Assembly (NCBI GenBank): GCA_035760965.1
Contig: DASTRY010000102.1
Coordinates: 1-57,639 of the forward strand
Direction of reading: 5' to 3'
DNA from: JADGHX01 sp035760965
GTDB lineage: Bacteria > Pseudomonadota > Gammaproteobacteria > Steroidobacterales > Steroidobacteraceae
DNA: 57,639 bases
The notes under the pieces were generated by a model. The model worked only from the letters and a program-made list of their open reading frames with translations. It had not been told where the DNA came from and ran no database searches. The position numbers and the translations under genes were made by a program. Every line of letters starts with the position of its first letter. Position 1 is the stretch's first letter. Shown piece after piece: positions 35,019 through 44,155 of the stretch.

Positions 35019-35096
35019 CTATGGCTTCAGTCGCGTCCGCTACTGGACGGTGCGGTTCGTGCCGCCGAGAATCGCCGCCACACTCGAGGTGAAACG

Positions 35097-36035
35097 ATGG
35101 CTGCGAACCTGCAACCCGAATCGGCGGACCAGGCGCTCGAGGAGCGCATCTCGCGCCTGCTCGTCGGCGCGGTGGACCTGCATTGCCACTCCGGCCCGTC
35201 CGTGATGCCGCGCGACCTGAATCACATCGAGGCCATGCAGGAGGCCGCCGCCGCGGGCTTCCGCGCGATGCTGATCAAGGATCACTACTACTCGGCGACG
35301 CCCATCACCGAGATGCTCAATCAGATGTACGGGCATCTGCGGATCACGCTGTTCTCGGGCGTGCCGCTCAACAACGCGGTGGGCGGCTTCAACAAGCACG
35401 CCGTCGATCACGGGATCGCGCTCGGCGCCAAGCTCGTGTGGCTGCCGACCTTCTCCTCGAAGAATCACATCGAGTCGCGCTACGGCGTGAAGGCCGGCTT
35501 CCCGCACACGACCAAGAAGATGATCCCGTTCGATCCGCTGACGCCGCTCGACGCCAACGGCCGCGTCAAGGACGAGGTGAAGGAGGTGCTCGACCTCATC
35601 GCGGCGAACGACGTCATCCTCGCGGGCGGACATCTGCACATCTCCGAGATCTTCCCGGTGTTCGAGGAAGCGCTGCGGCGCGGCGTGAAGCGGCTGCTCG
35701 TGAACCACCCGAGCTTCATCGTCGACGCCACGCACGACGACATTCGCCGGCTCGTGGCGATGGGCGCGTACATCGAGCACTCGCTCTGCATGTTCATTCC
35801 GGTCGCGCGGCGCAAGCGCGACCCGTTCCCGCCGGAAGACCTCGACCGGCTGATCCAGTCCGGCACGGTCGACCGCACCATCCTGGCCTCGGACCTCGGG
35901 CAGCGCGGCGCCGATCATCCGGTTGCCGGCTTCCGCAACGTCATCAGGATCTGCATCAAGCTCGGGTATTCCGACGAGGACATCCGCAAGATGGTGTCGA
36001 CGAACGCGTTGACGCTGCTCGGGATGGAGCAATAA
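35097..36035 (+). CDS. TIM-barrel metal-dependent hydrolase-like protein (probably DUF6282)
   Basis: 312 residues from ATG at 35097 (GAGGTGAAACG before it); the very long upstream open frame crosses the LysR gene and is rejected. VDLHCHSGPSVMPRD carries the H-x-H metal motif of the amidohydrolase superfamily near residue 29. Later strand-end motifs are LIKDHYYSATP, LAGGHLHISEIFPVFEEAL (His pair), LVNHPSFIVDAT and a final Asp in TILASDLGQRGADHPV. The order fits a complete barrel with metal ligands. Likely a hydrolase, lactonase or decarboxylase in the catabolic pathway, under the divergent LysR regulator. Confidence 0.8.
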   Translation: MAANLQPESADQALEERISRLLVGAVDLHCHSGPSVMPRDLNHIEAMQEAAAAGFRAMLIKDHYYSATPITEMLNQMYGHLRITLFSGVPLNNAVGGFNKHAVDHGIALGAKLVWLPTFSSKNHIESRYGVKAGFPHTTKKMIPFDPLTPLDANGRVKDEVKEVLDLIAANDVILAGGHLHISEIFPVFEEALRRGVKRLLVNHPSFIVDATHDDIRRLVAMGAYIEHSLCMFIPVARRKRDPFPPEDLDRLIQSGTVDRTILASDLGQRGADHPVAGFRNVIRICIKLGYSDEDIRKMVSTNALTLLGMEQ

Positions 36036-36041
36036 GCGCCC

Positions 36042-36842
36042 TCACGCTGACCCTGCCCGCAGCTTCTTGAAGTGCTCGAGCTGTGCGAGCGCGGCCGAGC
36101 GCAGGAACCCGTGATCGCTGCTGACCATGAGCGCGGTGACGCCGAGGTCGAGCAGCTTCTTCGCATCGTCCGAGGCCATGTTCTGCGTCACCGCGCAGAG
36201 CGCCTTGCCGCTCTTCAGCACGGATTTCGCGACGATGCGGACGGCCTCTTCCACGCTCGGCACCGGCCCGCTCGCGTTGCTCAACGACAGGGCCAGATCG
36301 CCGCGACCGAGAAAGAAGCCATCGATCCCTTCGACCGCGGTGATCTCGTCGATACGCTCGATGGCTTCGCGGTCCTCGATCATCGCGATGACGGTCGTCG
36401 TCGCGTCGGCCGACGCGTAGTGCGCCTCGATCGGCCGGCCGCCGTAGTCGCCGCCGCGACCGACGCCGGAACCGCGCGTGCCGCCCTTGTATCTCGCCCA
36501 CGAGGCGATGTTGCGCGCCTTCTCAGCCGAGGCGACGTGCGGAACCATGATCCCGATGGCGCCATCGTCCAGCGCCGAAAGGATGCTGTTCGCGTCGGGC
36601 CGCGCAATGCGCACGAGCCCCGCGATGCCGAAGGCGCGCGCGCCGAGGAAGCCGACTTCGAGCGTCTGTCGTGTCCAGGGCGCGTGCTCCTCGTCCAGCA
36701 TGGCGAAGTCGTAGCCGAGCGAGCCGAGAATCTCCGTCGCGTGCGAGGTCGGCGTCTTGCAGAAGGTGCCGATCAGGAGCTCGCGGGCGAGCAGCCGCTT
36801 GCGGAAATCGCGCGGCGAAGGACGTGAAGCGGTGGCAGTCAT
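36042..36842 (-). CDS. HpcH/HpaI-type class II aldolase
   Basis: 266 residues from the ATG at 36842 (GAGGAGG 11 nt before); a TTG nine bases upstream is less likely. Conserved blocks: IGTFCKTPTSHATEILGSLGYDFAMLDEEHAPW (catalytic and metal-near residues), RPDANSILSALDDGAIGIMVPHVASAEKA, and VEGIDGFFLGRGDLALSLS. The family cleaves 4-hydroxy-2-oxo acids to pyruvate and an aldehyde with a divalent metal. As last gene after a TonB receptor, MFS carrier and amidohydrolase, it probably produces central metabolites from a ring-cleavage product. Its 3' end is 6 bp from the convergent hydrolase gene. Confidence 0.92.
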   Translation of the reverse strand: MTATASRPSPRDFRKRLLARELLIGTFCKTPTSHATEILGSLGYDFAMLDEEHAPWTRQTLEVGFLGARAFGIAGLVRIARPDANSILSALDDGAIGIMVPHVASAEKARNIASWARYKGGTRGSGVGRGGDYGGRPIEAHYASADATTTVIAMIEDREAIERIDEITAVEGIDGFFLGRGDLALSLSNASGPVPSVEEAVRIVAKSVLKSGKALCAVTQNMASDDAKKLLDLGVTALMVSSDHGFLRSAALAQLEHFKKLRAGSA

Positions 36843-36858
36843 AGGTGGCAACGCCTCC

Positions 36859-37668
36859 TCAGAAAAAGAACTGTCTCAGGGCGGTGAGCCCGATGGCATG
36901 TCGTTGTCTCGCGTCCGGCACCAGCTCTGCGAACAGGCGTAGTGCTTCGGCATAAGGGGGCCTGTGCTCGTGTCCGACGAACGGTGCATCGCTGCCCCAC
37001 AGCAGCCGCTCCGGCCCTGCGACCTGCAACAGCCGGCGCGCACACGCCCGGGCGACATCGCGAGGCAAGCGCATCGCCGCCGCGAGCTTGATGAAGGTGC
37101 GCCCGCGCTCGACGGAGCGCAAGGCGGCGAGGAAGCCGGGCGATTCGGTGCCGAGATGCCGATCCGGATCGGCGAAGTGATCGATGACGAGCGTCGCGCC
37201 GCTCGCCTCGATCGCCGGGAGTATCGCCGGCAAATCTGCGCCGTGCGCGAGCAGCTCGACATGCATTCGCAGGTCGGCCAGATGGTGGAACAGCCGCTGA
37301 TACGGCGCGGCGCGCAGATCCGGAAGCTGCTCGAGCCTGCGCAAGCCCAAGCGAACGCCGACCACGCCGGCATCGGCCATGCGCGCGAGCGTCGCTCGCT
37401 CCGTGTCGGGCTGAACGATCACCGTGGCACGCAGCCGCCGGTGACGGCTCAGCGCCGCAAGCGTGTAGTCGTTGTAGTCCCCGAAAAGCGTCGCCGCCGA
37501 GATGACTCCGAAGGCGACGCCATGCTCGTCGAATGTCGCGAGGAGTTGTTCCGCGGTGAAGTCGTAATCCGGGCGAGTCCATGCTCGAGGCGCAAGCGGC
37601 ATCGCGCGCGTGAACATGTGCACGTGCGCGTCGACGATGGGCGGAAGCGACGACTCGGACTCATTCAT
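36859..37668 (-). CDS. Amidohydrolase-2 family TIM-barrel enzyme (PDC-lactonase-like)
   Basis: 269 residues. IVDAHVHMFTRAMPLAPR has the H-x-H strand-1 motif with the flanking pattern of 2-pyrone-4,6-dicarboxylate hydrolase (LigI) and related dicarboxylate lactonases. LVIDHFADPDRHLG and LLWGSDAPFVGHEHRP carry the later His and the catalytic Asp. The family includes metal-free lactonases and metal-dependent decarboxylases; which one cannot be told here. The start ATG overlaps the MFS stop (ATGA). Context of an aromatic-acid carrier and an aldolase fits protocatechuate- or gallate-type meta-cleavage chemistry, but this is inference. Confidence 0.85.
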   Translation of the reverse strand: MNESESSLPPIVDAHVHMFTRAMPLAPRAWTRPDYDFTAEQLLATFDEHGVAFGVISAATLFGDYNDYTLAALSRHRRLRATVIVQPDTERATLARMADAGVVGVRLGLRRLEQLPDLRAAPYQRLFHHLADLRMHVELLAHGADLPAILPAIEASGATLVIDHFADPDRHLGTESPGFLAALRSVERGRTFIKLAAAMRLPRDVARACARRLLQVAGPERLLWGSDAPFVGHEHRPPYAEALRLFAELVPDARQRHAIGLTALRQFFF

Positions 37669-39017
37669 GCCCGGGTCAGCACGAGCGCGCTCTGGCGCTC
37701 GGCGCGCTTCAGCAGGAAGAGCAGCAGGATGGAGGCGATCAGCAGCGGCACGCCGAAGCCCGAGAAGGTTTCGAGCGGACCGCCGTGCAACTGGATCAGC
37801 GCGGAGCCGGTCGCGGGCCCGATGATCGTGCCGAAGCGGCCCGTGCCGTACGCCCAGCCGACCGCGGTGGCCTTGTGACTCGGTGGGTACAGCGAGGCGG
37901 CCAGCGCCGCGAGCCCCGCCTGCGAAGCGTGCTGGAACAGGCCCATCACGCCGAGACAGAAGAACATCGCGCTTCCCGGCGCGGTGACCGCGACGCCGAG
38001 CGCGCCGAGAAACGCGAGCGCGTAGGTCGTCGGCAGCACGGCTCGAAATCCGAACCGATCGATCGCAAGCCCGATCGTGGATGTGCCGATGACGCCGAGC
38101 GTCGTGTAGAGCGAAGTCATCTTCGCGATGGCCTTCCAGTCCATGTGCAGCACGTCCTTGTAGGCCGTCGTGCTCCAGGAGGACCACTGGCCGATGAACG
38201 TGAAGCTCGCGATGAACGCGCACCACAAGAGGATCGTCGTGGCTCTGCGGCCGCCGCCGAGCAGCGCCTTGACGCGATCGCGACCTCCCGACGGCAGCTC
38301 GCGGCCACTCGAGGCATAGAGCGGCGTCGCGGGATCGAGAGTGGGATCGAGCTGCGCGATGAAGCGCGGCAAGCGCGGATCGCGGCTGTTCCGCCGCACC
38401 ATGAAGCGCAGTGATTCCGGCAGCCACGGCAGCGCGATCGGCACGATCACCGCGGACAGCGCAGCTCCGAGAAAGAGCGCGCCCGTCCAGCCGAAGCGCG
38501 GCAGGATGAACGCCTGCATGGCCGATCCGATCAACGCGCCGCCCATCGCGCCGGTCAGCGTGATGGTTGCGAACGTGGCGCGCAGCCGCCGCGGAGCGAT
38601 CTCGGAGGCGAGAGTCACCAGGTTCGGAACGACGGCCGCCGCGCACAGTCCCGTGAGCACACGCCAGATCGTGAACTGGACGAGATTGGCGGACAGGGCT
38701 GCTCCGAGAGAGAACAGCCCCGTCCCGGTGAGACACAGGAGCAGCAAATTGCGCCGCCCGATCCGATCCGCGAGCGGCGCCACGAAAAGGCCGCTGAGGA
38801 GCATCGCGGTCTGCTGGATCAGCAAGACCGGCGTGACCGCTGCGCGGGTGACGTGGAACGAATCCGACAGCGCCGGAAGAATCCAGCCGACGACGTACAG
38901 ATCGTAGCCATCGATCATCATCGCGACGGTACACATCGCGAGCGTGCGCACCTGGATGGCGCGCAAGCTCGCGTTGTCCAGCAGCTCATCGATATCGACG
39001 CCTTTCGCCATGCTCAT
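37665..39017 (-). CDS. MFS transporter, aromatic acid:H+ symporter family
   Basis: 450 residues with about 12 membrane helices. MMIDGYDLYVVGWILPAL in helix 1 has the DGYDxxxxG motif diagnostic of the AAHS family (PcaK, BenK, GenK, VanK). PLADRIGRRNLLLL is the MFS loop 2-3 motif, and ASEIAPRRLRATFATI is typical for loop 4-5. It should bring an aromatic or hydroxycinnamic acid across the inner membrane, after outer-membrane passage through the TonB receptor encoded 46 bp upstream. It overlaps the amidohydrolase gene by 4 nt. Confidence 0.93.
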   Translation of the reverse strand: MSMAKGVDIDELLDNASLRAIQVRTLAMCTVAMMIDGYDLYVVGWILPALSDSFHVTRAAVTPVLLIQQTAMLLSGLFVAPLADRIGRRNLLLLCLTGTGLFSLGAALSANLVQFTIWRVLTGLCAAAVVPNLVTLASEIAPRRLRATFATITLTGAMGGALIGSAMQAFILPRFGWTGALFLGAALSAVIVPIALPWLPESLRFMVRRNSRDPRLPRFIAQLDPTLDPATPLYASSGRELPSGGRDRVKALLGGGRRATTILLWCAFIASFTFIGQWSSWSTTAYKDVLHMDWKAIAKMTSLYTTLGVIGTSTIGLAIDRFGFRAVLPTTYALAFLGALGVAVTAPGSAMFFCLGVMGLFQHASQAGLAALAASLYPPSHKATAVGWAYGTGRFGTIIGPATGSALIQLHGGPLETFSGFGVPLLIASILLLFLLKRAERQSALVLTRA

Positions 39018-39063
39018 GCCCCTAATTCTTGCGTCCGGCGTCGAATCGCGTGGCCGCGTCGGT

Positions 39064-41883
39064 CTAGAAGCGATACATCACCGCGACCCGGAATGTCCGG
39101 CCGTTCACATCGTAGTACTGGCCGTTGAATTGCGGCTGCGGCAGGTTCGGATACGGCGACACCGGCGGCGCCCGATCCAGCGCGTTGCGGATCGCGGCCG
39201 AGAACTGCAGGTGGTCGTTCACATCGTAGCTGCCGTAGAGATGCAACAACACCACGGAACCGATGCTATTGTCGTTGATCGTCAGCGTCGGGATCGTGTT
39301 GTACGTGTTGTCGATCGTACCGCGGCTCACGTACAGGCCCTGAGCGCTGAAGCTCGCATTGCCCACGGTCAGCGTCTGCGTGAGGTTCATCGTCAGGTCG
39401 GGGATGGCGCCGACGTTCTGCGGGCCGTTCTCGCCGGCGCGGTCGATGGCGGCGCCGCCACCCGTGTCGATGTACGAGTGCAGCGTTCGCGTGCCGAGCA
39501 GGCTCGTCTGCATGCTCGCCGCGCGCCCGAACAGCGGCGGCAGCGAGCGCTGGTACGCGATGTTGAAATCGATGCCCTGAGTCTGCGCGGAAGCGAGGTT
39601 CAGCGTCGTCGCCTCCAACGACGTTGCACGGCCCGTGCCGTCGAACGTGAAGAAGTCGCAGAACATCTGATTGCCGAGATTGCAGAGCCCCGCGATGGTC
39701 GCCGCGGACAGCGTCGTGATCGCCCGGTCGATCTTGATGTCGTAGTAGTCCACCGACGCGGACAGACCGGCGAACAGGCCGCTGCGCGGCTGCAGGACGA
39801 TGCCGTACGTCGAGGTCTTGGCATCCTCACCGGACAGGTTGGGATTACCCTTGGTGACGTTCTGCGGAATGTTCACGGTGACGCCGCGGACGGTCGCCGT
39901 GTTGGTCAGCACCGTGCCGCCGCCGTACAGCTCGTAGATCGCGGGCGCGCGGATGTCGACGGAGTGCGTTGCGCGGAAGCGCAGGCCGTCCACCGGCTCG
40001 AAATCGAGCCCGGTCTTCCAGGCGTTCTTGCTGCCGATGCTGCTGTAATCCTCGTAGCGGAATGCGCCGCTGAAGGTCAGGGACTTGGCGAAGCGCTGAT
40101 CCGTGAGCAGCGGCAGCAGCGTGTCGACATAGCCTTCCTTCACGTCGAACGAGCCGCTGTAGGGCGTGGCATTGCCGGCGAAGAGGAAGGCATTGGAAGC
40201 GGACTGCGCGCTCGCCGTCACCTCCTGCGTCTCTTTCCGATACTCGGCGCCAAAGGCCACCGCGACCGGCCCGGCCCACGTCGAGAACGGCGTGCCTTTG
40301 ATGTTCGCCGTTGCGTCGCGCTGCACGTAGCGCGAATCGGAGCGTGGCTTCTGCTGCACGTACGCGATGGCGGCCGCGGAGGGCGCGCCGTCGCCGAACA
40401 GGTTGAGCGGAACGCAGCCCGCTGCGGCCGGATTGAATGCGGGGCCGGGTAGCGTGGCACGGCAGACCGGATCGCCGTTCGGGCCCGCTACCGCGTCGAG
40501 CGCGAAGGCGAGGTTGGGTCCGGCCGTCGCGTTCTCGATGTTCTGCGCGTAGCGGTCCGTGCCGTATTCGTAGCCGACGTCCCACTTCCACGTGTCGCCG
40601 AGCGCGCCGTTCAGCGCAAGGACCGCACGCGGGATGTCGTTCGAGATCATGAGATGGCTGTTGCCGAGATCGAAGGCGTTCTCCGAGAACGTGAAGCTCT
40701 GCAGGCCTTGCGCGACCATCGCATCGACCACCTCCGACGGCAGGAACACGTTGTCACGGAAGATCGTGCGGTTGGTGATGCGCGGCAGCGAGCCGTGGAA
40801 GTCCGCCTCGTTGTGCGCGTAGGAGAGCACGAGAGAGGCGGTGAGCGAGTCCGTGAGGTCGTACGAGGTGCGCGCATAGGAGGCGACGCGGCGGATGCCG
40901 GGAATCATGTCGAAGCCCGTCGTCGTCGACAGACCCTCGCCGCCGACCATCTGCACGCCGCTGACGATCGAGCCGAACTGGAAAGGACGCACCGTGCCGT
41001 CCGGATTGAACGTGTAGCCGCGGTACGTGAAGTTCGCCGGGCCCGTGATGGTGCCGCCCGCGCCGAGCGAAGTGTGCACGTTGTTCACCAGCAGCAGCGC
41101 GGGCAGGCCGTTCGTGGCGGGGCTCGGGTTCTGGATGATCTGCTGCTCGCCGCGTCCCCAGGGGCGCGTGTAGATGTCGCGCAGCCCGTCGTCGTGCTGG
41201 TACTCCGCGCCGACGACGAAGTGGCCGCGCTCGTTGAAGAAGTTCGTTCCGCCGAGCACGCCGACGTACTCGTTGTTGCCGTCGCCGCGTTGCGAAGCAC
41301 CGCCCTGCGCCTTCACCTGGAACCCTTCGAACTTGGTCTTCAGGCGGATGTTGACCACACCGCCGACCGCATCGGATCCCCACTGCGCCGAGGCGCCGCC
41401 CGTCACGACTTCGACGCGATCGACCATGAATGCGGGGATCGTGTTCAGGTCCACCGTGGCGACGACACTCGTGTTGGTGGCGGGCGCCGTCGGAGGCACG
41501 CGCATGCCGTCGACGAGAACCAGCGTGCGCTGACCGCCGAGCGCGCGCAGATCCGCGGTGGAGGAGCCGGGCGTGCCCGTCTTGACGCCGTTCGATGCGG
41601 GACTCTGCGTCGCCTTGAAGCCGGGAACCTCGTTGAGGATCTGCGCGACGTTCGCCGCGACTTCGCGATTCAGCGTCTCCCCGCTGACGACCGTCGTCGG
41701 CGTCGACGCGGAGAAGCCCGGCAGCGCCGCACGCGAGCTCGTGACGACGATCTCCTCGAGCATCAGCGACTGCTCGTTGCCCGTGCCGCTGCCGCCCTGC
41801 GCCGGGCCTTCCGCTTCGGCCGCGTGCAGCCCGGCCGCGCCGGCGAGCGAAAGACAAGTAAGCGTCAAACCCACTGATCTCAT
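39064..41883 (-). CDS. TonB-dependent outer-membrane receptor
   Basis: 939 residues. Signal peptide RSVGLTLTCLSLAGAAGLHA, TonB box LEEIVVTSSR, and a plug domain with TVVSGETLNREVAANVAQIL, LRALGGQRTLVLVDGMRV and VEVVTGGASAQWGSDAVGGVVNI. The C-terminal barrel ends in GRTFRVAVMYRF. This plug type is found in the large receptors for plant or aromatic compounds. It heads an operon with the MFS carrier, amidohydrolase and aldolase. A 19-bp perfect palindrome lies 65 bp upstream of its start, with the same half-sites as those at the MarR-controlled ferB promoter. Confidence 0.95.
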   Translation of the reverse strand: MRSVGLTLTCLSLAGAAGLHAAEAEGPAQGGSGTGNEQSLMLEEIVVTSSRAALPGFSASTPTTVVSGETLNREVAANVAQILNEVPGFKATQSPASNGVKTGTPGSSTADLRALGGQRTLVLVDGMRVPPTAPATNTSVVATVDLNTIPAFMVDRVEVVTGGASAQWGSDAVGGVVNIRLKTKFEGFQVKAQGGASQRGDGNNEYVGVLGGTNFFNERGHFVVGAEYQHDDGLRDIYTRPWGRGEQQIIQNPSPATNGLPALLLVNNVHTSLGAGGTITGPANFTYRGYTFNPDGTVRPFQFGSIVSGVQMVGGEGLSTTTGFDMIPGIRRVASYARTSYDLTDSLTASLVLSYAHNEADFHGSLPRITNRTIFRDNVFLPSEVVDAMVAQGLQSFTFSENAFDLGNSHLMISNDIPRAVLALNGALGDTWKWDVGYEYGTDRYAQNIENATAGPNLAFALDAVAGPNGDPVCRATLPGPAFNPAAAGCVPLNLFGDGAPSAAAIAYVQQKPRSDSRYVQRDATANIKGTPFSTWAGPVAVAFGAEYRKETQEVTASAQSASNAFLFAGNATPYSGSFDVKEGYVDTLLPLLTDQRFAKSLTFSGAFRYEDYSSIGSKNAWKTGLDFEPVDGLRFRATHSVDIRAPAIYELYGGGTVLTNTATVRGVTVNIPQNVTKGNPNLSGEDAKTSTYGIVLQPRSGLFAGLSASVDYYDIKIDRAITTLSAATIAGLCNLGNQMFCDFFTFDGTGRATSLEATTLNLASAQTQGIDFNIAYQRSLPPLFGRAASMQTSLLGTRTLHSYIDTGGGAAIDRAGENGPQNVGAIPDLTMNLTQTLTVGNASFSAQGLYVSRGTIDNTYNTIPTLTINDNSIGSVVLLHLYGSYDVNDHLQFSAAIRNALDRAPPVSPYPNLPQPQFNGQYYDVNGRTFRVAVMYRF

Positions 41884-41947
41884 GTGCGAAGCCCCCTCTA
41901 TGGTCCGTCACGACGGACGCGTTGAGTTCCTGTTATCAGCAAGACTT

Positions 41948-41966
41948 ATGTCAGTCAGACTGACAT
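41948..41966. promoter_or_regulatory. Operator palindrome upstream of the TonB receptor operon
   Basis: ATGTCAGTCAGACTGACAT is a perfect 9-1-9 palindrome. Its core TCAGTCAGACTGA matches the two sites before ferB (TCAGCCTGGCTGA, TCAGCCAGGCTGA) as TCAGYCNGRCTGA. It is probably bound by the MarR regulator encoded at 47206-47709. Confidence 0.7.
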
Positions 41967-42324
41967 GTTCGGGGACTGCTTGTAAAGAGCGCTGTGTCAC
42001 GAAGCATACAGCGGGCGGCCGTGGCGCCCGGTGTTGCGCCGAGCCTGCATGCAGCGGTATCGCGGCGGCGATTGCGAGTTGTCGCGCGCGCACCAAAGAC
42101 GTTGGTCGCGGGTGGCGGCGCGACGGCCGCCGCCGGAGCGCTCTCGAGCGCGCGCGCAGCTCGAGCCGGCAGCTTGCAACACCGAAAATATTCGCTAGGC
42201 TTATATTGCAGCCGGGGACGACCGTGACGACCCGTGATGAGCGGCTCCGGGCGCGTGGAGCGCGCCATTCGAGCGTGCGGCGCACTCGCTGCGCGCGATC
42301 CCTCTCGTCCAAGGAGCCGATGTC
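41967..42324. other. Divergent regulatory spacer, TonB receptor / BKACE
   Basis: About 360 bp. GC-rich except for an AT-richer patch at 42174-42210 (TTGCAA, then TATATT), which probably holds the BKACE promoter, though box spacing is not ideal. No second copy of the TCAGYCNGRCTGA operator and no gene were seen. Confidence 0.45.
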
Positions 42325-43245
42325 ATGAGCCGGAAAGTCGTCCTGACGTGCGCCGTCACCGGTGGCGGGCGCCCGCATCCCCGCCATCCGGCCATCCCGA
42401 TCACGCCCGCGCAGATCGCGGCGAGCTGTCTCGAGGCGGCCAAAGAAGGCGCCGCCGTCGTGCACATCCACGTGCGCAACCCGCAGACGGGCATGAGCTC
42501 GGACGATCCGCGGCTCTTCGACGAGGTGGTCGATCGCGTTCGCTCGAGCGGCGTCGACGTGGTCATCAATCTCACCTGCGGCATGGGCGCGCTGCTCGTG
42601 CCCGATCCGGAGGACGAGTCGCGCCCCGGACCGCAATCGAAGATCTACCCGGTCCCGAGCCGGATGCGGCACATCGAGCGCAACCTGCCGGAGCTCGCGT
42701 CCTTCGACATCACGGCGGGCAATCGCCACTACGGGGCGTTCGAAGCGATCTACATGAACACGCCGCGCTCCATGCGGCTCATGGCGCAGCGCTTTCGCGA
42801 GCTCGGCGTCAAGCCCGAGCTCGAAGTGTTCGATGCCGGCAACATCGTGCTCGCGAAGGAGCTGATCGCCGAGGGTCTGATCGACGGGCCGCCGCTCTTC
42901 CAGATGGTGCTCGGCGTGAAGTGGACGGCACCGAGCGGCATCGAGCCGCTCCTGTATCAGAAAGGGCTGCTACCGCCCGACGCGATCTGGCAGGCGTTCG
43001 GCATCGGTCCGCAGCAGATGCCGATCCTCGCGCACACCGTGCTGCTGGGCGGCCACGCGCGCGTGGGATTGGAGGACAACCTGTACCTCTGCCGCGGTGT
43101 CTTTGCCACGAACGGCCAGCTCGTCGAGCGGGCGCGCACGCTCATCGAGTGCCTCGGCTTCGAGCTCGCGACGCCCGCGGAGGCGCGCGAGATCTTTCAC
43201 CTGAAGAAGCAGGAGCCGCTTACAGTGCCAAGCCTGGCACGCTGA
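42325..43245 (+). CDS. Beta-keto acid cleavage enzyme (BKACE, DUF849)
   Basis: 306 residues, AAGGAG ribosome site. KVVLTCAVTGGGRPHPRHPAIPITPAQIA opens the family. AAVVHIHVRNPQTG supplies the Zn-binding H-x-H, and the late Glu is in HARVGLEDNLYLCRG. BKACE enzymes cleave a 3-keto acid with acetyl-CoA to give acetoacetate and a new CoA ester. The neighbouring convergent gene encodes a hotdog thioesterase that could hydrolyse that ester, like the CdhC/CdhB pair of carnitine breakdown, but no carnitine dehydrogenase is near. The 3' ends of the two genes overlap by 26 bp. Confidence 0.92.
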   Translation: MSRKVVLTCAVTGGGRPHPRHPAIPITPAQIAASCLEAAKEGAAVVHIHVRNPQTGMSSDDPRLFDEVVDRVRSSGVDVVINLTCGMGALLVPDPEDESRPGPQSKIYPVPSRMRHIERNLPELASFDITAGNRHYGAFEAIYMNTPRSMRLMAQRFRELGVKPELEVFDAGNIVLAKELIAEGLIDGPPLFQMVLGVKWTAPSGIEPLLYQKGLLPPDAIWQAFGIGPQQMPILAHTVLLGGHARVGLEDNLYLCRGVFATNGQLVERARTLIECLGFELATPAEAREIFHLKKQEPLTVPSLAR

Positions 43246-44155
43246 GCGCGCGATACGCGGCCTGTGCTTCGGCGGTCAGCGCGACCGAGCGCCGCGCGTC
43301 GAGATCCAGCGCGATGCCCACGGTTCGCACCGCCGCCCACGGTGCGCCCGTTGCGGGATCGAGCAGCCAGTGCGAGGAATACGTGACGCGATCGGTGCAG
43401 CCGGCGAGCGCCGAGCGCACCTCACAGGCATCGCCGATGCCGGGCCAGCGCACGTGCACGGTGTGGAACTCGACGAGCGCAGAGCCGATTCGCGCGGGAC
43501 CGCCCGGCGCGGTGCGAGCCAGCACATCTCGCCAATCTCCATTGCCGAGGTGCGGGATGCTGTCGGCGACGCGGCCCATGAACGCGGACAGTCGCCAGCG
43601 GCCGAGCGCATCGCACGCGTCTGGCGCTATCGTGCCGAGCCCGGTCACGCGCAATCCGAGCTGCTCCGCGCGCTCCCGTGATGCGGTGACTTCGACGCCA
43701 TCTATCGAAACACTGCGCGGCTGGGCTTCGCTCGGTGCATCGCACGTGAAAGCGTGTGCGGCACGCGTGGCCTCCGCCGGCCATGGCACGGGCTCACCAG
43801 TGTCGCGTTGGACGTGCGCGAGCGAGAGGCGAAAGGTGGCGGCGATCTGACCGGAGCGCGAGTGATGCAACAGAAACAGCACGTCCGCGTCGTTCCGGCC
43901 CCATCGCAAGACCTGCCCCGTCGCATGCAGTGCCGCTCCGGCCCGCGCCTCGCGCAGAAAGCGCATGTGCTGCGCTTTCACGTGCAGCCGATGCTCACCG
44001 GCGCCATGAAGCACGCTCGCGAGCCCGAGCTGCCGCGCAAGCTCCGCAAGCGCCTGCTCGATCCGCGCCACGTAGTAGCGCGTGTTGAGGTGGCCGATGT
44101 GGTCGCACTCCCACGCATTGGCGCAACCGCGCCAGACTTCGACGGCTGCTCCCAT
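43220..44155 (-). CDS. Double-hotdog acyl-CoA thioesterase
   Basis: 311 residues. The N-terminal half has the 4HBT-type motif WECDHIGHLNTRYYVARIEQALAEL, with Asp and the GHxN turn. A second hotdog-like half follows from about residue 190 (ADSIPHLGNGDWRD, RIGSALVEFHTVHVRWPGIGDACEV, DRVTYSSHWLLDPATGAPWAAV). This duplicated layout occurs in acyl-CoA thioesterases and in the betainyl-CoA thioesterase domain. The gene starts in the stop of the acyl-CoA ligase gene (TGATG) and is the last of the marR-ferB-ferA transcript. It may hydrolyse a CoA ester made by FerB or by the convergent BKACE. Confidence 0.8.
   Translation of the reverse strand: MGAAVEVWRGCANAWECDHIGHLNTRYYVARIEQALAELARQLGLASVLHGAGEHRLHVKAQHMRFLREARAGAALHATGQVLRWGRNDADVLFLLHHSRSGQIAATFRLSLAHVQRDTGEPVPWPAEATRAAHAFTCDAPSEAQPRSVSIDGVEVTASRERAEQLGLRVTGLGTIAPDACDALGRWRLSAFMGRVADSIPHLGNGDWRDVLARTAPGGPARIGSALVEFHTVHVRWPGIGDACEVRSALAGCTDRVTYSSHWLLDPATGAPWAAVRTVGIALDLDARRSVALTAEAQAAYRALSVPGLAL

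Noticed and set aside
33885..35096. Plus-strand N-terminal extension of the TIM-barrel hydrolase
   Set aside because: It runs antisense through the whole LysR gene and is Arg-rich low complexity; a good start with ribosome site exists at 35097.
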